Source: Antedon mediterranea (taxonomy: Eukaryota; Echinodermata; Crinoidea; Comatulida; Antedonidae). Taken from it: DNA of 64,000 nucleotides. A model generated the notes under the pieces. It was given only the letters and a program-made list of their open reading frames with translations, searched no databases and was not told the origin of the DNA. Below, piece after piece: positions 23,505 to 35,818 of the stretch. The stretch is taken from positions 14,046,922 to 14,110,921 of the forward strand of contig NC_092678.1 of assembly GCF_964355755.1 (NCBI RefSeq), written 5' to 3'. The stretch's first letter is position 1; the number at the start of each line of letters is the position of its first letter. The position numbers were made by a program, and so were the translations under genes.

Positions 23505-25068
23505 TAATATTTTGATATTGTTAATATTATTTTGAACAATGGGAGAAAATTAATCACAGCACATGGTACAAAATGAATGAAATTGGTGGATACACTTAGG
23601 TCTGTTACAGTACATTTAACAGCAGAATAACTCACTGAGTTCAGATTTGAGAGAGCATTAGTATTAGTTTGTTATATTGAACAAAAGTACAGTATTGGTA
23701 AAACGGTATGAACACATTTTCCCACGCCAACTTCCCTTTGACTCAAAATAACCTTTTGTGTTACAAAAATAATAGGCTAAATTTAGGTAAAGTTATTGTT
23801 GAAATAAAATTCAATAAACAATACAGAAAACTTTAACAACAGAATCAAATCCTTGATGATATAATACTTAATAGAGAAGGTTTACAGTTCTGGTTTCCGT
23901 AACAGCAAGTCAGAGGCTGACAAGTTAATACCAAGAAGCAAAGATTGATGTATTTTGTATCGTTGATTAAATAACCTGATTAATTAAGTATGTGAATGAA
24001 TGGCATTAAAGCATGCTTGACTGCACAGGCAAGTCAAGCAAATGCTGTCAAATGGTTCGATTAACATTGCATACAATTATACTGTGGAATTTATTAGGGT
24101 TGAGGGAATGTTATGGTTCCAGGTAACTGTAAGCTTATATTGGACATGTCCACATGCTTTTTCGACTTCTTGTTAAATGTTCTGTGAAGGTTAAAGATCA
24201 TTCAGGAAAGCATTTTCCTTACAAACCTATACATTTAATAGGCTAACTACTATCTACTCAAAATAACACATATAATAACTTAACTTAATTCAATAATAAT
24301 AATAATCAAATGAATCATTTGAATCTAGTTCAATTATCAAAACACTAACAGTAACTGTTTTTAACACAGTGAGAGTATCACTCTCAATAGTTATGTTTTA
24401 AATTATAAACAGTTTTCTCTTACAATCTAAACTAAATTCCTTCATGTACACCAAGTAGTTTATGATTTATGACATGCAAATACAGTCAACTTTCCTGTCA
24501 GTCAAAATTAGAAACTAAGCTGTCAAAATCACAATGTGCTTAAGAATCCAAAAGTTCTTGATAATTGTGGAAAAACCTTAGTGTGCTCTAAGACATTGCC
24601 ATGCTTTTAAAAAGCCAGATATTTATTTTTTTCTGATCTCTGAAGACTTTGGAACAACCCAACCCAAGAGTTTGATTGATAATATTTGAATTTTTAAAAA
24701 ATACTTAAATTACATTACAACAAAGATAAATAAAAAAGGTGTTATTTAATCTACAATAAACACGTAACTGATGAGTTGATTGTCTTGAAAGGAAGATATA
24801 TTGGTTAATTTGGCTGAACTATCTATCTGATTACAAATAGGGAAGTATAACAATGATGATTCAGTGTTGACACATTGGTTTTTTAACTGTGTTTATTCAT
24901 TCCCTCACAGCTATCAATATTTGCTATCCTGGTTCCAATATAAAATCAATTTGAAGGAACCACTCTCATATGCATTGTAAATGTTTGTACAGTAACGTGT
25001 TACACAATTATAACTGTCCCATTACAACAATACTATCAATATTGTATTTGATTTCCTTATGTACTTAA
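23505..25068. other. Intron, nothing recognised (copy 1)
   Basis: A+T-rich plexin intron sequence matching 35,819-37,365 with small indels. No exon, RNA gene or element boundary found. Confidence 0.5.
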
Positions 25069-25673
25069 CACGTTCACTGCCACGGCGTATTTATACGTCA
25101 AAAATTGCGTGTCGCTACTTGCCAAGACGTAATACTACGTCAAAATCGTAGCACTTTTGTATTGTATGTAGAATCGCTGGCAGTGGTGATTGGAACAGGA
25201 ATTATCGCATGGCAGTTTATGAATGATGTACGTAAACGATAATCTAAAAATAAATATCATATGTTTGTTTGTGTTTATTCCCTCATGCATTGAATATGGT
25301 TGATACGATGGCGCCCTCACACTCAATATAATCATCTCAAACATGTCATAAATTGCGCTAATAGTAAATAAAAATAATAAAGGATGAAATGATTCAGTGT
25401 GGTTTACTGTTTTTATCTCTCGATGATAGGTTTGACCGATTTTAGCGCGGAAAATCCCCGACGTATATTTACGTTCCTGGCAAAGTCAATAAAATTTTTG
25501 GACCATTGCCAGTGACGTATTTATACGTCTCAACGGTTTTTCCCGCCATCGTATTTTGAATGACATCATGATAGTCTGTGACCAGATGTTACACTTTCAA
25601 ACTGTAATTTAATATGTAAACGGGACTTGGCACTGGGACAGAAATTACGGAAAATGCCTTGGCAGTCAATGTG
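25069..25673. mobile_element. piggyBac-like non-autonomous element, copy 1 only
   Basis: 605 bp with ends CACGTTCACTGCCACGGC and the complement of GCCTTGGCAGTCAATGTG, flanked by TTAA (25,065-25,068 and 25,674-25,677). Copy 2 has a single TTAA at the same point (37,362-37,365). It carries several ACGTATTTATACGTC-type boxes and no transposase. Confidence 0.9.
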
Positions 25674-25675
25674 TT

Positions 25676-26192
25676 AAAGATGACAGTGAGATTACAACAA
25701 ATTATGTACATTGCAACCTGGTAAAGATGACAGTGAGATTATAACAAATTATGTACATTGCAACCTGGTAAAGATGACAGTGAGATTATAACAAATTATG
25801 TACATTGCAACCTGGTAAAGATGACAGTGAGATTATAACAAATTATGTACATTGCAACCTGGTAAAGATGACATTGAGATTATAACAAATTATGTACATT
25901 GCAACCTGGTAAAGATGACAGTGAGATTATAACAACTTATGTACATTGCAACCTGGTAAAGATGACAGTGAGATTATAACAAATTATGTACATTGCAACC
26001 TGGTAAAGATGACAGTGAGATTATAACAACTTATGTACATTGCAACCTGGTAAAGATGACAGTGAGATTATAACAAATTATGTACATTGCAACCTGGTAA
26101 AGATGACAGTGAGATTATAACAAATTATGTACATTGCAACCTGGTAAAGATGACAGTGAGATTATAACAAATTATGTACATTGCAACCTGGT
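25676..26192. repeat. 47-bp minisatellite, 11 units (copy 1)
   Basis: Unit AAAGATGACAGTGAGATTAT... ending GCAACCTGGT, 11 x 47 = 517 bp, with few variants (GACATTGAG, ACAACTTATG). Copy 2 carries 27 units. Confidence 0.97.
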
Positions 26193-26401
26193 ACAGTAGA
26201 AACTAACTAAACAATATGTTCATTTCCTTAAAATAATGTGTCAATTGAATTTCAGATCCTTTTATTTCGTTATTATCTTTAGAAAATGTTTGTTTACAAT
26301 AAAAATTTGATATTTAAAGTAATGAAATTTGAAATAATTTTAAATGTTTATTTATTACACATGCTTATAAAAAAAATTCAGTCAGAAAAGTCAGTACTTA
26401 C

Positions 26402-26489
26402 AAAGTAATGGCACTGCAGTCAAAGAATGTGAAGTCAGTGGAAACAAAATCAACATGAGTTACGGATGAGTGAACTGATAAAATAACAT
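26402..26489 (-). CDS. Plexin exon: FYDC segment (copy 1)
   Basis: 88 nt, enters with two bases, leaves after two (GTAAGT). It encodes VILSVHSSVTHVDFVSTDFT then FFDCSAIT, the conserved F-Y-D-C-S-A-V stretch before PSI2. Confidence 0.92.
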
Positions 26490-27058
26490 CTACAGAAGCT
26501 GTAAACAAATTATTTAAAGGTTAGCTACTGTGTAGGACTAGGCCTTAATTTCAAATGCATTTCATTGGTAATACAAAATAATTGAAAATTAAATACAAAA
26601 ATCTCTACAAAAATCCTAAATGTAATATTTAATTACTTTTTTTTCCAGAGGTAGATAGGTTTAAATACTTGGTGCAAACGTCTCCCAAAAAATGTGATAT
26701 GCCCATATATAGAGACGATGATGTGATATCACTACCATTTTTGGGCATATCACTACCATATTTGTTTTGTTATTCAAGTTTGATAGTGTAGACAAAGCTT
26801 AAGATATCAGTAGGTTGAAACAAGGGTCACTTTGGGGGAATCCCCTTGTTGCGAATGTAGAGTAGTGAGTGCATAATTTCTGTAATCCATGGTGTGTACT
26901 AAAACCTATTTCCTCATGAGCTATTAATAGTTATACACCTCCTACAGAGGAGAATGCATACCATGTGTGAAATACTAGTACAGCCACGTGCTACAGTTAC
27001 ATTAAATAAAGAAAAATAAAACAGAAAGTAAAGCATATTAGCATAATGTTTAACTCAC

Positions 27059-27215
27059 CTTGGCTGGTTGGTATCTGTGGCACATGTGATGATGGCGGTG
27101 AATTACAAGTCAATGTTTCTGCATCTTTTATTGCAGATGATTGAAAGTCACCAAATTTACAATTATAATTTTGGTTGATGTTTAAAGGAGGAAGTTGCTC
27201 AACAGTTAGAGAAAT
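27059..27215 (-). CDS. Plexin exon between PSI1 and PSI2 (copy 1)
   Basis: 157 nt, phase 0 to 1, donor GTGAGT. It encodes ISLTVEQLPPLNINQNYNCK then FGDFQSSAIKDAETLTCNSPP, matching LSVPDLPPLWPGESYSCHFGEH and the CxSPP motif. Confidence 0.92.
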
Positions 27216-27813
27216 CTATGAATACAAAAAAAAATATTCCAGATTTAATTTTAAGATATCTGTTTAATTGGAGTGTACTGTACAAAAACTTGTATATAAT
27301 AGGTTTTGGTCCCACAACAACCTATAAATCCTGGCTTGACACACTGATCTAGATATCAAGCCAGGCTTCACAATGTTGGGAGTAATAGTTACTTGGGATG
27401 ACCTCTAGAGTCAATACATGTTGGTGCACACTCAAAAAGGTTGTATTGCAACCGTAGCTGTTCATCCACTTTTTTTTTCTACCATCTTAATTGGGACATA
27501 GGGCCGGAATTCATGTGTCCGTTTGTAAAGAAATGATTTTAACTGGTCGATGCAGTAGGATTATAGACAAAGGCAAATGTAACATGAATCTGTGCATCAT
27601 GGCAACACCCTAGAGTGTACACCCTCGGAGGTTTGAATCCATATTCGAAAAGAATTATGGCTGTGGAGTGCCGATTTTATGGACATGGCTTGTGGTGCCC
27701 CTGCCTTGAGTAGCAGTGCTCAAATTCTAATGGCTAATGGCAAAATAATTTTATTTAAAAAGCATTACAAGCCTGGAAAAAACAAATGTAACAAATTGTT
27801 CTTCACAACTCAC

Positions 27814-27931
27814 ACTGATATTTTCAAAAGTTTGAGGAATAAAAGGTGGTTCAACACTTGTAATCTCTACACACTGTGCATTGTTGCTTGGCAACCAAGG
27901 AGACTGTTGGCATTCATTATATCTGGTACAT
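27814..27931 (-). CDS. Plexin exon after PSI1, kept only in copy 1
   Basis: 118 nt, enters with one base, leaves in phase 0 (GTGAGT). It encodes CTRYNECQQSPWLPSNNAQC then VEITSVEPPFIPQTFENIS (compare CSRRSECSRGQ...LSPANIS). Copy 2 has a deletion of about 185 bp at 40,233 that removes this exon. Confidence 0.9.
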
Positions 27932-28228
27932 CTAAAAAATGACAAGCAATCATAATTAAGTGCCATGAAGGACTATGAACATTTAAATCCTATATATGGA
28001 TTCAGATTTAAAAAAAAACTGTTTGAATAAAAAAGGATTGAAAAAACAATTAAGCCTGATGCATTTGGAATGTACAGTAACTAATTTATAACATTTAATA
28101 GTTTATTGTTTTACTAAAATATGTGAAACAATTTGTAAAATGCAATAATAAAAGACACAGCGACTATACAAATTATAAAATATTGGGATTGAAAAAAAAA
28201 ATGTTAATGAAAATGAAACTCTACTTAC

Positions 28229-28334
28229 TTTTTGTGTAGTGTACACCATCCACAATTCCATCTTCTAGACCTGGTATAATACACTCATCACATGTGATAA
28301 ACTGACTGCAGTTTGAAACTTGTAGCTTAATCAA
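28229..28334 (-). pseudogene. Plexin PSI1 exon with 7-bp deletion (copy 1)
   Basis: 106 nt against 113 nt in copy 2. The bases GATCCTT are missing, so the conserved DPYCGWC becomes a shifted frame. Splice sites are intact (TTGATTAG; GTAAGT). Confidence 0.9.
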
Positions 28335-29069
28335 CTAATCAAATATTGTGATAATTATACAAAATAAAGAAATATTATGAAACATAATCAACAACTAGTA
28401 AACAGACAACACGATTTTAAAACATTTACCATACATTTCCTTAGGATAATTCAATCATAATTGTAAAAGTAACTGATTTAAAGTCTGAAGGGGTTTACAT
28501 TGAATAAAAAAAGTGTTTGTCCTTAATAGGGTTAAAAGCATCATGGAACAAGTATAAAAAATGATGGAGATGGACACCTCAACAGAACGAACAACAGAAC
28601 GTTTCACGGAATGGACTAAAACATGCACAAAGACAAGATAAAGAGATGATATGGCAGTATTTGCGGGAATATCTTGAAGAGAATGAGAGCAGGAGAGGAC
28701 TTTGCCTATGGCTAGAATTATGCTGACGATGTTGTACTTCCTTGAAATATAAACCAAATTATATTAAAATAAACTAACCTTTTTTGCTGTAATTAGATGT
28801 TTCATCTATAAATGTCTCTGACCTGACCTCTTGACCTGTGTATCTATGGTGATAAATTCATACACTCTAGATTAGATAGATGAGGCTTTGTTGGTTAACT
28901 CAGCCTGACAAATTGAAAAAAAATATAACTTAATTAATTAAGTTCATTCAAACATATTTATACATTTAAGCAGTGTTACAAACTTTAATAAATTAGTGAC
29001 AGAATGCTGGTTTAATAACAACCTGTAAATAAATGCCAACAAATATGCATGTCTCTGTACCTGATCTTA
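28335..29069. other. Intron, no recognised feature (copy 1)
   Basis: Corresponds to 40,592-41,320. The 100-aa minus-strand frame near 28,455-28,757 is present in both copies but has no recognisable domain. A possible short exon (EVRSDTFIDETSNYSKK in copy 2, 41,035-41,095) is not supported by homology. Confidence 0.35.
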
Positions 29070-29388
29070 AGCCCGGCACACACTGTAGCTATCGGCTGAG
29101 CCAACTGGCACGAACAACACTTTGCTCACAACAAAAATTGTCACAAACTGTGATCGCGTTCTATCGGACGCATACTAAACGCCTTCAGCATTCGGTTTTC
29201 TCTTTGGATAATTACTTACTATGCTATAGGGCACGTGCTGACATACTATAATAAATGACAACATTTTTCAGTAAGCTGTTAGCTTACGTTCGGAGGAAAA
29301 TGACACGCATGATAGATACTTTCCTCAACAGCACATGTGGCCGATTCCTCACAAAGTGTCCGACGCACACTGTGTGTGAGTAAAGTGT
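29070..29388. mobile_element. Truncated AGCCCGGC MITE at the duplication breakpoint
   Basis: Left arm and body match 41,321-41,639, but the right terminal repeat (about 48 bp) is missing because the duplication junction lies here. Confidence 0.85.
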
Positions 29389-29399
29389 AAGTAAGAAAG
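29389..29399. other. Duplication junction filler
   Basis: Eleven bases (AAGTAAGAAAG) separate the end of copy 1, inside a MITE, from the start of copy 2 at TAAGTTTTTTCG. The filler looks like a local copy of TAAG/AAGTAAG around the junction, as expected for microhomology-type end joining. Confidence 0.8.
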
Positions 29400-29670
29400 T
29401 AAGTTTTTTCGTTCATAGTTGTTTTAACTCTTTCTAATTATCACTTCATAATATCAGGCTTGGGAGTGCTTGCCTAATACACTCCAAAAAATGCCCTGGA
29501 GTCGTGCCATTTACTGCACGTTTGGTAAACTTTTACACATGAACAGCAACAGCAAACCTATAGCACACTATGTACTGAGGAGTACAATGTGTAGCACACT
29601 AGCAATTTTAAAGACACAAAGCCTGTGATATGATATAATATGAGTGGAGAAAATAAACAAACAAACTTAC

Positions 29671-29811
29671 TTTGTTTTGTGAATCTGGAATGTTCAAAGC
29701 CATTGAACATCATGTTACAGACATATTGTTTGTGAGTAACAAAAGGCATTACAATCCCTTGAAAATCTTCTGCCGTCAAATCAGTCAAGTAAACAGTTAA
29801 ATCAGCGAATG
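29671..29811 (-). CDS. Plexin exon: juxtamembrane / start of GAP (copy 2)
   Basis: Duplicate of 17,299-17,439 with one Asp-to-Glu change (TAEDF). Splice sites unchanged. Confidence 0.9.
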
Positions 29812-30389
29812 CTATTACAAAAATAAATAAAAATGATAAGTTTGTGTTTACTAAATATTTAACCAAATATTCTACACTATGTTATAATGTTCTTTACAAA
29901 ATATTCACATTTCTATACTTCATTCAATATGATTGTGTTTGTATTTTGAGAAAAATACTTTTTTTTATTGAGGTTGCATGACAAAGCTATATGAAGTCAT
30001 CATTGCTTACAATTTGCAACTGTTGAGTTGGTTAGGACCATCAAACCGGGCAGGGTTGGGTTTCACGGTGCAAATGAAATTGTTGGCCTAAGGATTGTAG
30101 AGTACAGCCAGGTGTACATGTAATAAGAGGCAGTTGTAAAGGTTGTATATTCTGGCCAGTAAGTTTCATCCACTAAAGACACAACAGAATGCTGAGTACT
30201 TTGGCAATAAAAAAAAAAGATGGGAATTTTGTGTACATAATTGAAATATTGGGACATACTTATGAGAATGAATGACATTATACCAGTTTAAAAGTACTAA
30301 TTATGGTAAATTAAATTATAATGGTAACCTTCAATTTGGTCAGTGTTATGCCCAAATAAGGTCAAGTTATGCTTGAATTAATGATTCAC

Positions 30390-30583
30390 TCATTCATTTC
30401 AACATAAGCTTTTTTGTTTTCTTTGTCATATTGTTTAATCCTTCTTCTATGGATCAGAAGAATGATAAAGAAAAGAAGTATTGCAACACCTATTACTGAA
30501 CAAATTACAATAATTATTTCTACTTGAATGTTGGAAGAATATTCGATGGGCCCAAACGTCACATTAATGTTACCATGTTGAAT
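30390..30583 (-). CDS. Plexin exon: transmembrane segment (copy 2)
   Basis: Duplicate of 18,030-18,223; same membrane helix and donor. Confidence 0.9.
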
Positions 30584-31111
30584 CTGAAAAGAAAAAAAAT
30601 TGAATTATAATACTATACACCATTATTTTGTTTTTTGTAAAATAATATTTTGAACTTTTATATTTTGCAGTAGTTTAAAAAAATAGATAAAAACATTCTA
30701 AAAAGCATTTAAAAACATAAATTCTTGGTTATTGTGGAATAGCATTAAAAAAAAACTATCATTAATTTGGATATTATACACATAATGAATGTTTATGAGT
30801 TGATGGTTGAAAGATTGACTGCTCCCATTTAACGGGTACCAAGAGTACAATCATAGGTGTTATAAAAGCCATTATTTGTGATAAAAGATATGTCAATTGC
30901 AGAAGATTTGGCAAAATCAGGAGCAGAGTATTTTATTTTGAAATGAGAGGTTACCTCACTTGGCTTTTAATTGAACTAAAAATTCTATATAATAATATTA
31001 TAAAATGTCCTTTTCTGTACCATGCTGTCTTAGAGGTTACTTTTAAAATGAGTAATAATTAGATTATGATTCTTGTGATCTGGTGACCACAAACATTTGC
31101 AATACATGTAC

Positions 31112-31270
31112 CTTAACTATAGGATGATCTTCACCATCTACTGGATTAGGTTCCTTGTCTGGTACTTCAACAATAACTACTGTACGTGTTATTGAATTTA
31201 CAGTGCATTTAACCCTTCCTATGAAGACTTCAACATCCTCAATGTCACTAGCAAGGTTGATGTCAGAACC
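31112..31270 (-). CDS. Plexin exon: last IPT domain (copy 2)
   Basis: Duplicate of 18,752-18,910 with the same reading frame and splice sites. Confidence 0.9.
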
Positions 31271-31660
31271 CTAATAATAATAAATCACAATCAGTAAATA
31301 ACTGATTAAGGATTTAAAAAGTTCTTTTTCAAATTTTAAAATAAATGTAGCTCAATAATACACTTTACACTGAACAAAAACTAACTAACTAAATAATTAT
31401 AAAAATTATGAGATTTGTGTAAATATTTTGTGCAGCAGTAGAAACTAAGTTTGGTTGCTCCTGAGCACGCATTGCATGATGTAAGCACAACACAAGTAAC
31501 TTGACTATTCATGACACGACTGATGGATCAACCATTGCATCATGATAATAGTCAAATTGCTTGCGTTGTCAATTACATCCTTCCATTGTGTTAAGTAGAG
31601 TTGATTTAATGCTTTTACGCAATACACTGCTGAAGAAATAAAACTATATACAGTATTTAC

Positions 31661-31898
31661 CATCAACTTTATAAATTCATCAATATCTTTGTCATATCTG
31701 TATATTCCATCAACTACAGTCTCTCCATAAAAAGAAATATTATCAAAGGGATAATATATTGGATTAGGGTAAACTGAGAATCCAAAATCACCACTCAATG
31801 CAGGAACGAAACCATCAATGAAAAGGTCAACCTGATGTGGAGAGATCAGCTGGTGGACTTTCACAATCCATCTCTTCATTTGACAGAATTATACAGTT
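31661..31898 (-). pseudogene. Plexin IPT exon with one-base frame error (copy 2)
   Basis: Duplicate of 19,301-19,538, also 238 nt with the same frame break, so the defect predates the duplication. Confidence 0.88.
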
Positions 31899-32142
31899 CT
31901 GAAAAAACAACACATCATTTCTTTATTTATTAATTAAAGAACAATTTACAAGGAATTTTCAAAATAATTAATTAATTTTCATAAAGTCATATACTTTGCT
32001 TAAATCTGACAAAACAATTCTACTTAGTAACAATTATAATCAAAATAAATACACAAAAGGCCTATATTGTGTAAATAAGACAGAAGAGAAAACAGAGTGT
32101 TAATGTTGGAAAACAAAAACATGATCTTAAAATTATCTTTAC

Positions 32143-32217
32143 TTGATAATCAGATGCTTTTGGAGTTGATTTAATGTACTGAGCATTGAGTACAATTACA
32201 TCAGAGAAGGACTTATG
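32143..32217 (-). CDS. Plexin exon beside a MITE (copy 2)
   Basis: Duplicate of 19,783-19,857 with one Ser-to-Thr change (YIKSTPK). The adjoining MITE is 32,218-32,369. Confidence 0.7.
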
Positions 32218-32369
32218 CTTGGTTACTACTAGAGATGCACAAGGACGCATGTAACATAAGTGATTTGACCAATCACAAGCGATTGATTATTCCAACTGTT
32301 ACTTTTCATTGGTCAACTAGCTTGCGTTGGGTCTACATCCTTGAGTTGCGTCTCTAGTGGCAACCAAGC
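32218..32369. mobile_element. Short MITE with CTTGGTT ends (copy 2)
   Basis: Duplicate of 19,858-20,009. Confidence 0.6.
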
Positions 32370-32515
32370 TTTAAAGCACTCAGATTTTATGGATGGATTA
32401 TGGATATATTCTTATGGATGAATGATATGGATGTAAACATTGTTGACTTCTAAGGAAAACCTCTCTTTCTGTTGAAATTTATTATATTAGAAATGTATAT
32501 GTATCTAAAGCTTAC

Positions 32516-32603
32516 ATTTTCAGCTGATACGATATTTAACAACATCGTTGCTTTCTGTACATATTGGAAATTTGTTCCGGTCACTCTGATGTTTTGACCA
32601 CCT
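32516..32603 (-). CDS. Plexin exon: IPT domain (copy 2)
   Basis: Duplicate of 20,156-20,243, same frame and splice sites. Confidence 0.9.
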
Positions 32604-33139
32604 CTGCAAAAATAAGCATTTTAAACATTATCATTACATGGAATATGGTGCTTTAAGTATGAAGGAGTCAATTGATTTTACTTCCAATTCTTAAAGCCCA
32701 ACATTGTCACATTGTTTTGTATAATAATTTAATACACTGAGCTTTTGTATCAAGGTCAGTACAGTTTGTATCTTACTATAGTAAAGCAAGGTCAGTTGGC
32801 TTGGAACTTTCCATTTTTCGTTTTTTTGACACACGATTTTCAGCCTGAATGAAAAATTAAGAATAATTTTGTTAACTGGCATATGTAGAGTTTCTCAGTT
32901 TACTACCACTGCACAGTTGTATATTATATCTATTTGTTGGCCTACTTCTAATTTTAAGTCTAGTTACTTTCACTGTTCGAGTCACTGTCAGGGCCAAGCC
33001 CTAGCTAGGACTAGATAAAGGACCTTATTTTGGAAAGGTAGGAGGAGGGGATTCTTCTGTTGGCCTAATTTTATATATTTTGGTTTGAATGGTGGCACTA
33101 AAGGAAATAAACCTAGGCTAGTGAATGTGTTAAACTTAC

Positions 33140-33436
33140 CAATTCTATCGTTCTTGTGTTGATATATTTACGATAACAATGGTGATGAAATTCAAAATAT
33201 GGATGCTTTGTTATTATGTCTTCATATGACGCATTAAGAATATCTAGCTCAGATACTAGTTTATTAGCAATATCTTTACAGGTACCATCTAAGTTTACCC
33301 ATAACTTGGTACAAGCAACAACCTTATAAAATCGAACTTCCGTAATTGGGAATGCCGTTTTATCAGTAATGTTTTCATGGTGAAAACAACATTTTATTTG
33401 AAGATCACACACGTGGCTTTCATCAATCGAAGCCAT
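33140..33436 (-). CDS. Unknown 5' exon with Cys/His motifs (copy 2)
   Basis: 99 codons from ATG to a good donor (TTG then GTAAGT). The protein starts MASIDESHVCDLQIKCCFHH and ends with HPYFEFHHHCYRKYINTR, a pattern (YDxxYHxxCYRxF) seen in uncharacterised proteins often linked to transposons in marine invertebrates. The next exon is not found. It lies on the plexin strand where IPT1-IPT2 exons are missing and may mark a mobile gene that landed there. Function unknown. Confidence 0.5.
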
Positions 33437-33929
33437 GTTGTTGTTTGTGCACAGTTCATGTCACGCGTCCATATTCACCAAATCGTTAACAATTGTTGTA
33501 CTAAAATTACGATAATACTGTTTTATTATCAAGTTTCCTGTTATTTAATTAATATACTAAATATCACTGAACTTATTCAATGTAGTTTTTGTGAATAAAT
33601 ATTTTATTTAATGAATAATAAAACCTTAATGAAAAAAAAAATTTTTTTGGCTAAAGGAGTTTCTCGTGTGGAAAAGGTCATGGGTCAACACAATGTAAAA
33701 AAATTTTCAAATACTGACGTTGAAATGTGATTTCCTTGTTATATGATACGTTTTTTAGGTGAAACTTTGTGTTAAAACTTATTACTTTTAAAATATTATT
33801 AACATAATTATCATGTAGAGTTTTTTTAGGCTAATGAGACTGGAACGGGATTGAACGATAGGATTTTCACCCGATGGCCTAAAATAAATAATGAATTTCT
33901 CTATAAAATCATTAACTTAAAATGTTTAC

Positions 33930-34064
33930 CTTTGTTGCATTTGGTAAATTCCTAATTGGTATTATGACTTCTTTCTGTAATTGTGCATGAATAAGTTCCT
34001 CATCTGGTTGATAAATTTGTGGACATGACCCTTGACCTTGAAAACCATTTGGTGGTGATGCTGC
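33930..34064 (-). CDS. Plexin exon between PSI2 and IPT1 (copy 2)
   Basis: Duplicate of 21,608-21,742; 45 codons, phase 0 to 0. Confidence 0.9.
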
Positions 34065-34329
34065 CTACATATTAAAACAATAGCTTATAAGTGATATTAT
34101 AACAATAATGTCGTTAAACATTTTGAATGCCATAATTACAAAAATAGATAATTTTCTGTTTGTTCTTCTCACCGATAACTGTAGATGATCTAATGGAAAC
34201 TGTTAATACGAACCGTGGTAACTACTGTAAATTACTGACAAAGATCACTAAAATATATTAAGAATACACCATTATTCTTACAAGTTCTTTATCTGGCACG
34301 GCACCTAATGTTCCATCTGCATAGATTAA

Positions 34330-34995
34330 GGGTATGTTCAGACTCACGGAGTTACGATGGAGTTATGTAAGCGGCGTACATATTTTTGTGTTTGAACCAG
34401 GCCGCGGATTAGCGTTAGGAAGCTGTTACTCCGCGCCAGTGGCGTTATTAACTTTGGCTGGAGAGGGTAGATTTAATAACGCTAATCCAGTGATGCATCA
34501 GTGATTTTAACCCTAACCAATGAAAAGAAACGACCACGATTAGCAGACAGCAACTACATACCTGTACCCTAGTATACAACAGCGAAATAGCTATGTCAAA
34601 TGTATTTTAGGTTTCCAAGTTTAAAGAACAGTAAAGTTGGTGTCAGTGATATGATATTTGCCTAAAATAAATCAATTAATCAGAACATTTTCCGTGTAAT
34701 AATTATGCTTTAACTTATTTTGAATTAAAATGCAATTCTACAAGTAGTAAGAACAAATAAGTATATGTAACATTATATAAATACAAATAACAAAAACCAA
34801 TTTAACGATGTAAACTTTCATGCATTGTCATGAATATATTATAATTCAATCTGTTTTGACCTGATCAGAGTGTTTTAAACGCAAGGCATTGGAATGTTGA
34901 TCGTTGTGTCTGAACACCTTGGCTTTTAACGCCACAGATTACCGTACGCCTTGCATAGATAACTCCACCGTAACTCTGTGAGTCTAAACATACCC
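34330..34995. mobile_element. PIF/Harbinger-like MITE (copy 2)
   Basis: Duplicate of 22,008-22,679, flanked by TAA at 34,327-34,329 and 34,996-34,998. Confidence 0.75.
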
Positions 34996-35208
34996 TAAAG
35001 TATCTTGCCTAAGGACACAAGGCATGCCACCTCATAATATAATTTCTATAAGCGGCATACTATAAACTGAGCAACCCATTCGCACCTTACCAACCCCTTC
35101 CAAATACAATTAGCCTAACCATGTTGTCTCAAAAAGTGCTTATTTGAGCAATACAAGTTCCATTTGATTATATAGCACAAAAAAGAAAAAAAAGTCATAA
35201 TTACTTAC

Positions 35209-35320
35209 GTTTCCTTTCAAAATAATTTTGTCTGCTGTGCACAATGTTGATGCATTATGGGTACATTTATTGTCGTAGACACACCAATCACAAGTAAAAC
35301 TTAAAACACATCCAGAACAG
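35209..35320 (-). CDS. Plexin exon: PSI2 domain (copy 2)
   Basis: Duplicate of 22,893-23,004 with Ile-to-Thr (HNASTLC). The cysteines are all kept. Confidence 0.93.
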
Positions 35321-35489
35321 CTACAGTATTGAAAATAAAAACAAAATAACATTGTTAAAAAGTAAAACACCATTTACTTATTTTGCACAACAAATGACAA
35401 AGTGCCAATCATTATCTTATGTAATGTCAATGCCAATGATATAAAGATGTTGTTAAAGATAATTATTAAATCATATACTATCATTTTTC

Positions 35490-35818
35490 TACTCCTCAGG
35501 GGACACTTTACTGCCAAACGAGGAGGACTATATTTTAACACTGCGGCCAACCCTTACAAAAGGAACACCTAGACTGGGCCTAAAAAAATCACTGAATTAA
35601 CATAATGATCTATTGTATATTTCACAATTCTGAGCACAAATGTATACAGTAATTTGTTAAGGTAATGACCAGTGCAAACGCATCACAGTTTGCTAAAGTT
35701 TAAATTCTCAATTTCAAGAGCCAATTCATTCATTTTTTTTTGTTTTTGCATATTTTTTTTTCATAAGGAGAATTTGTTTAGGTCCCAATAGTGTCCCCTA
35801 ATAAGGGGGTCTACTGTA
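35490..35818. mobile_element. Probable MITE with AGGGGACACT ends (copy 2)
   Basis: Duplicate of 23,173-23,504, differing mainly in poly-T length. Confidence 0.35.

Larger units (their letters stand above)
17028..29388. repeat. Copy 1 of a 12.3-kb tandem duplication
   Basis: The block aligns end to end with 29,400-41,639, with only scattered substitutions. Large differences: a 605-bp TTAA-flanked element present only here, an 11-unit minisatellite here against 27 units in copy 2, a 36-bp palindrome only here, a 7-bp deletion in the PSI1 exon here, and a roughly 185-bp exon-containing segment kept here but deleted in copy 2. It spans plexin exons from PSI1 to the first cytoplasmic exon. Confidence 0.97.
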
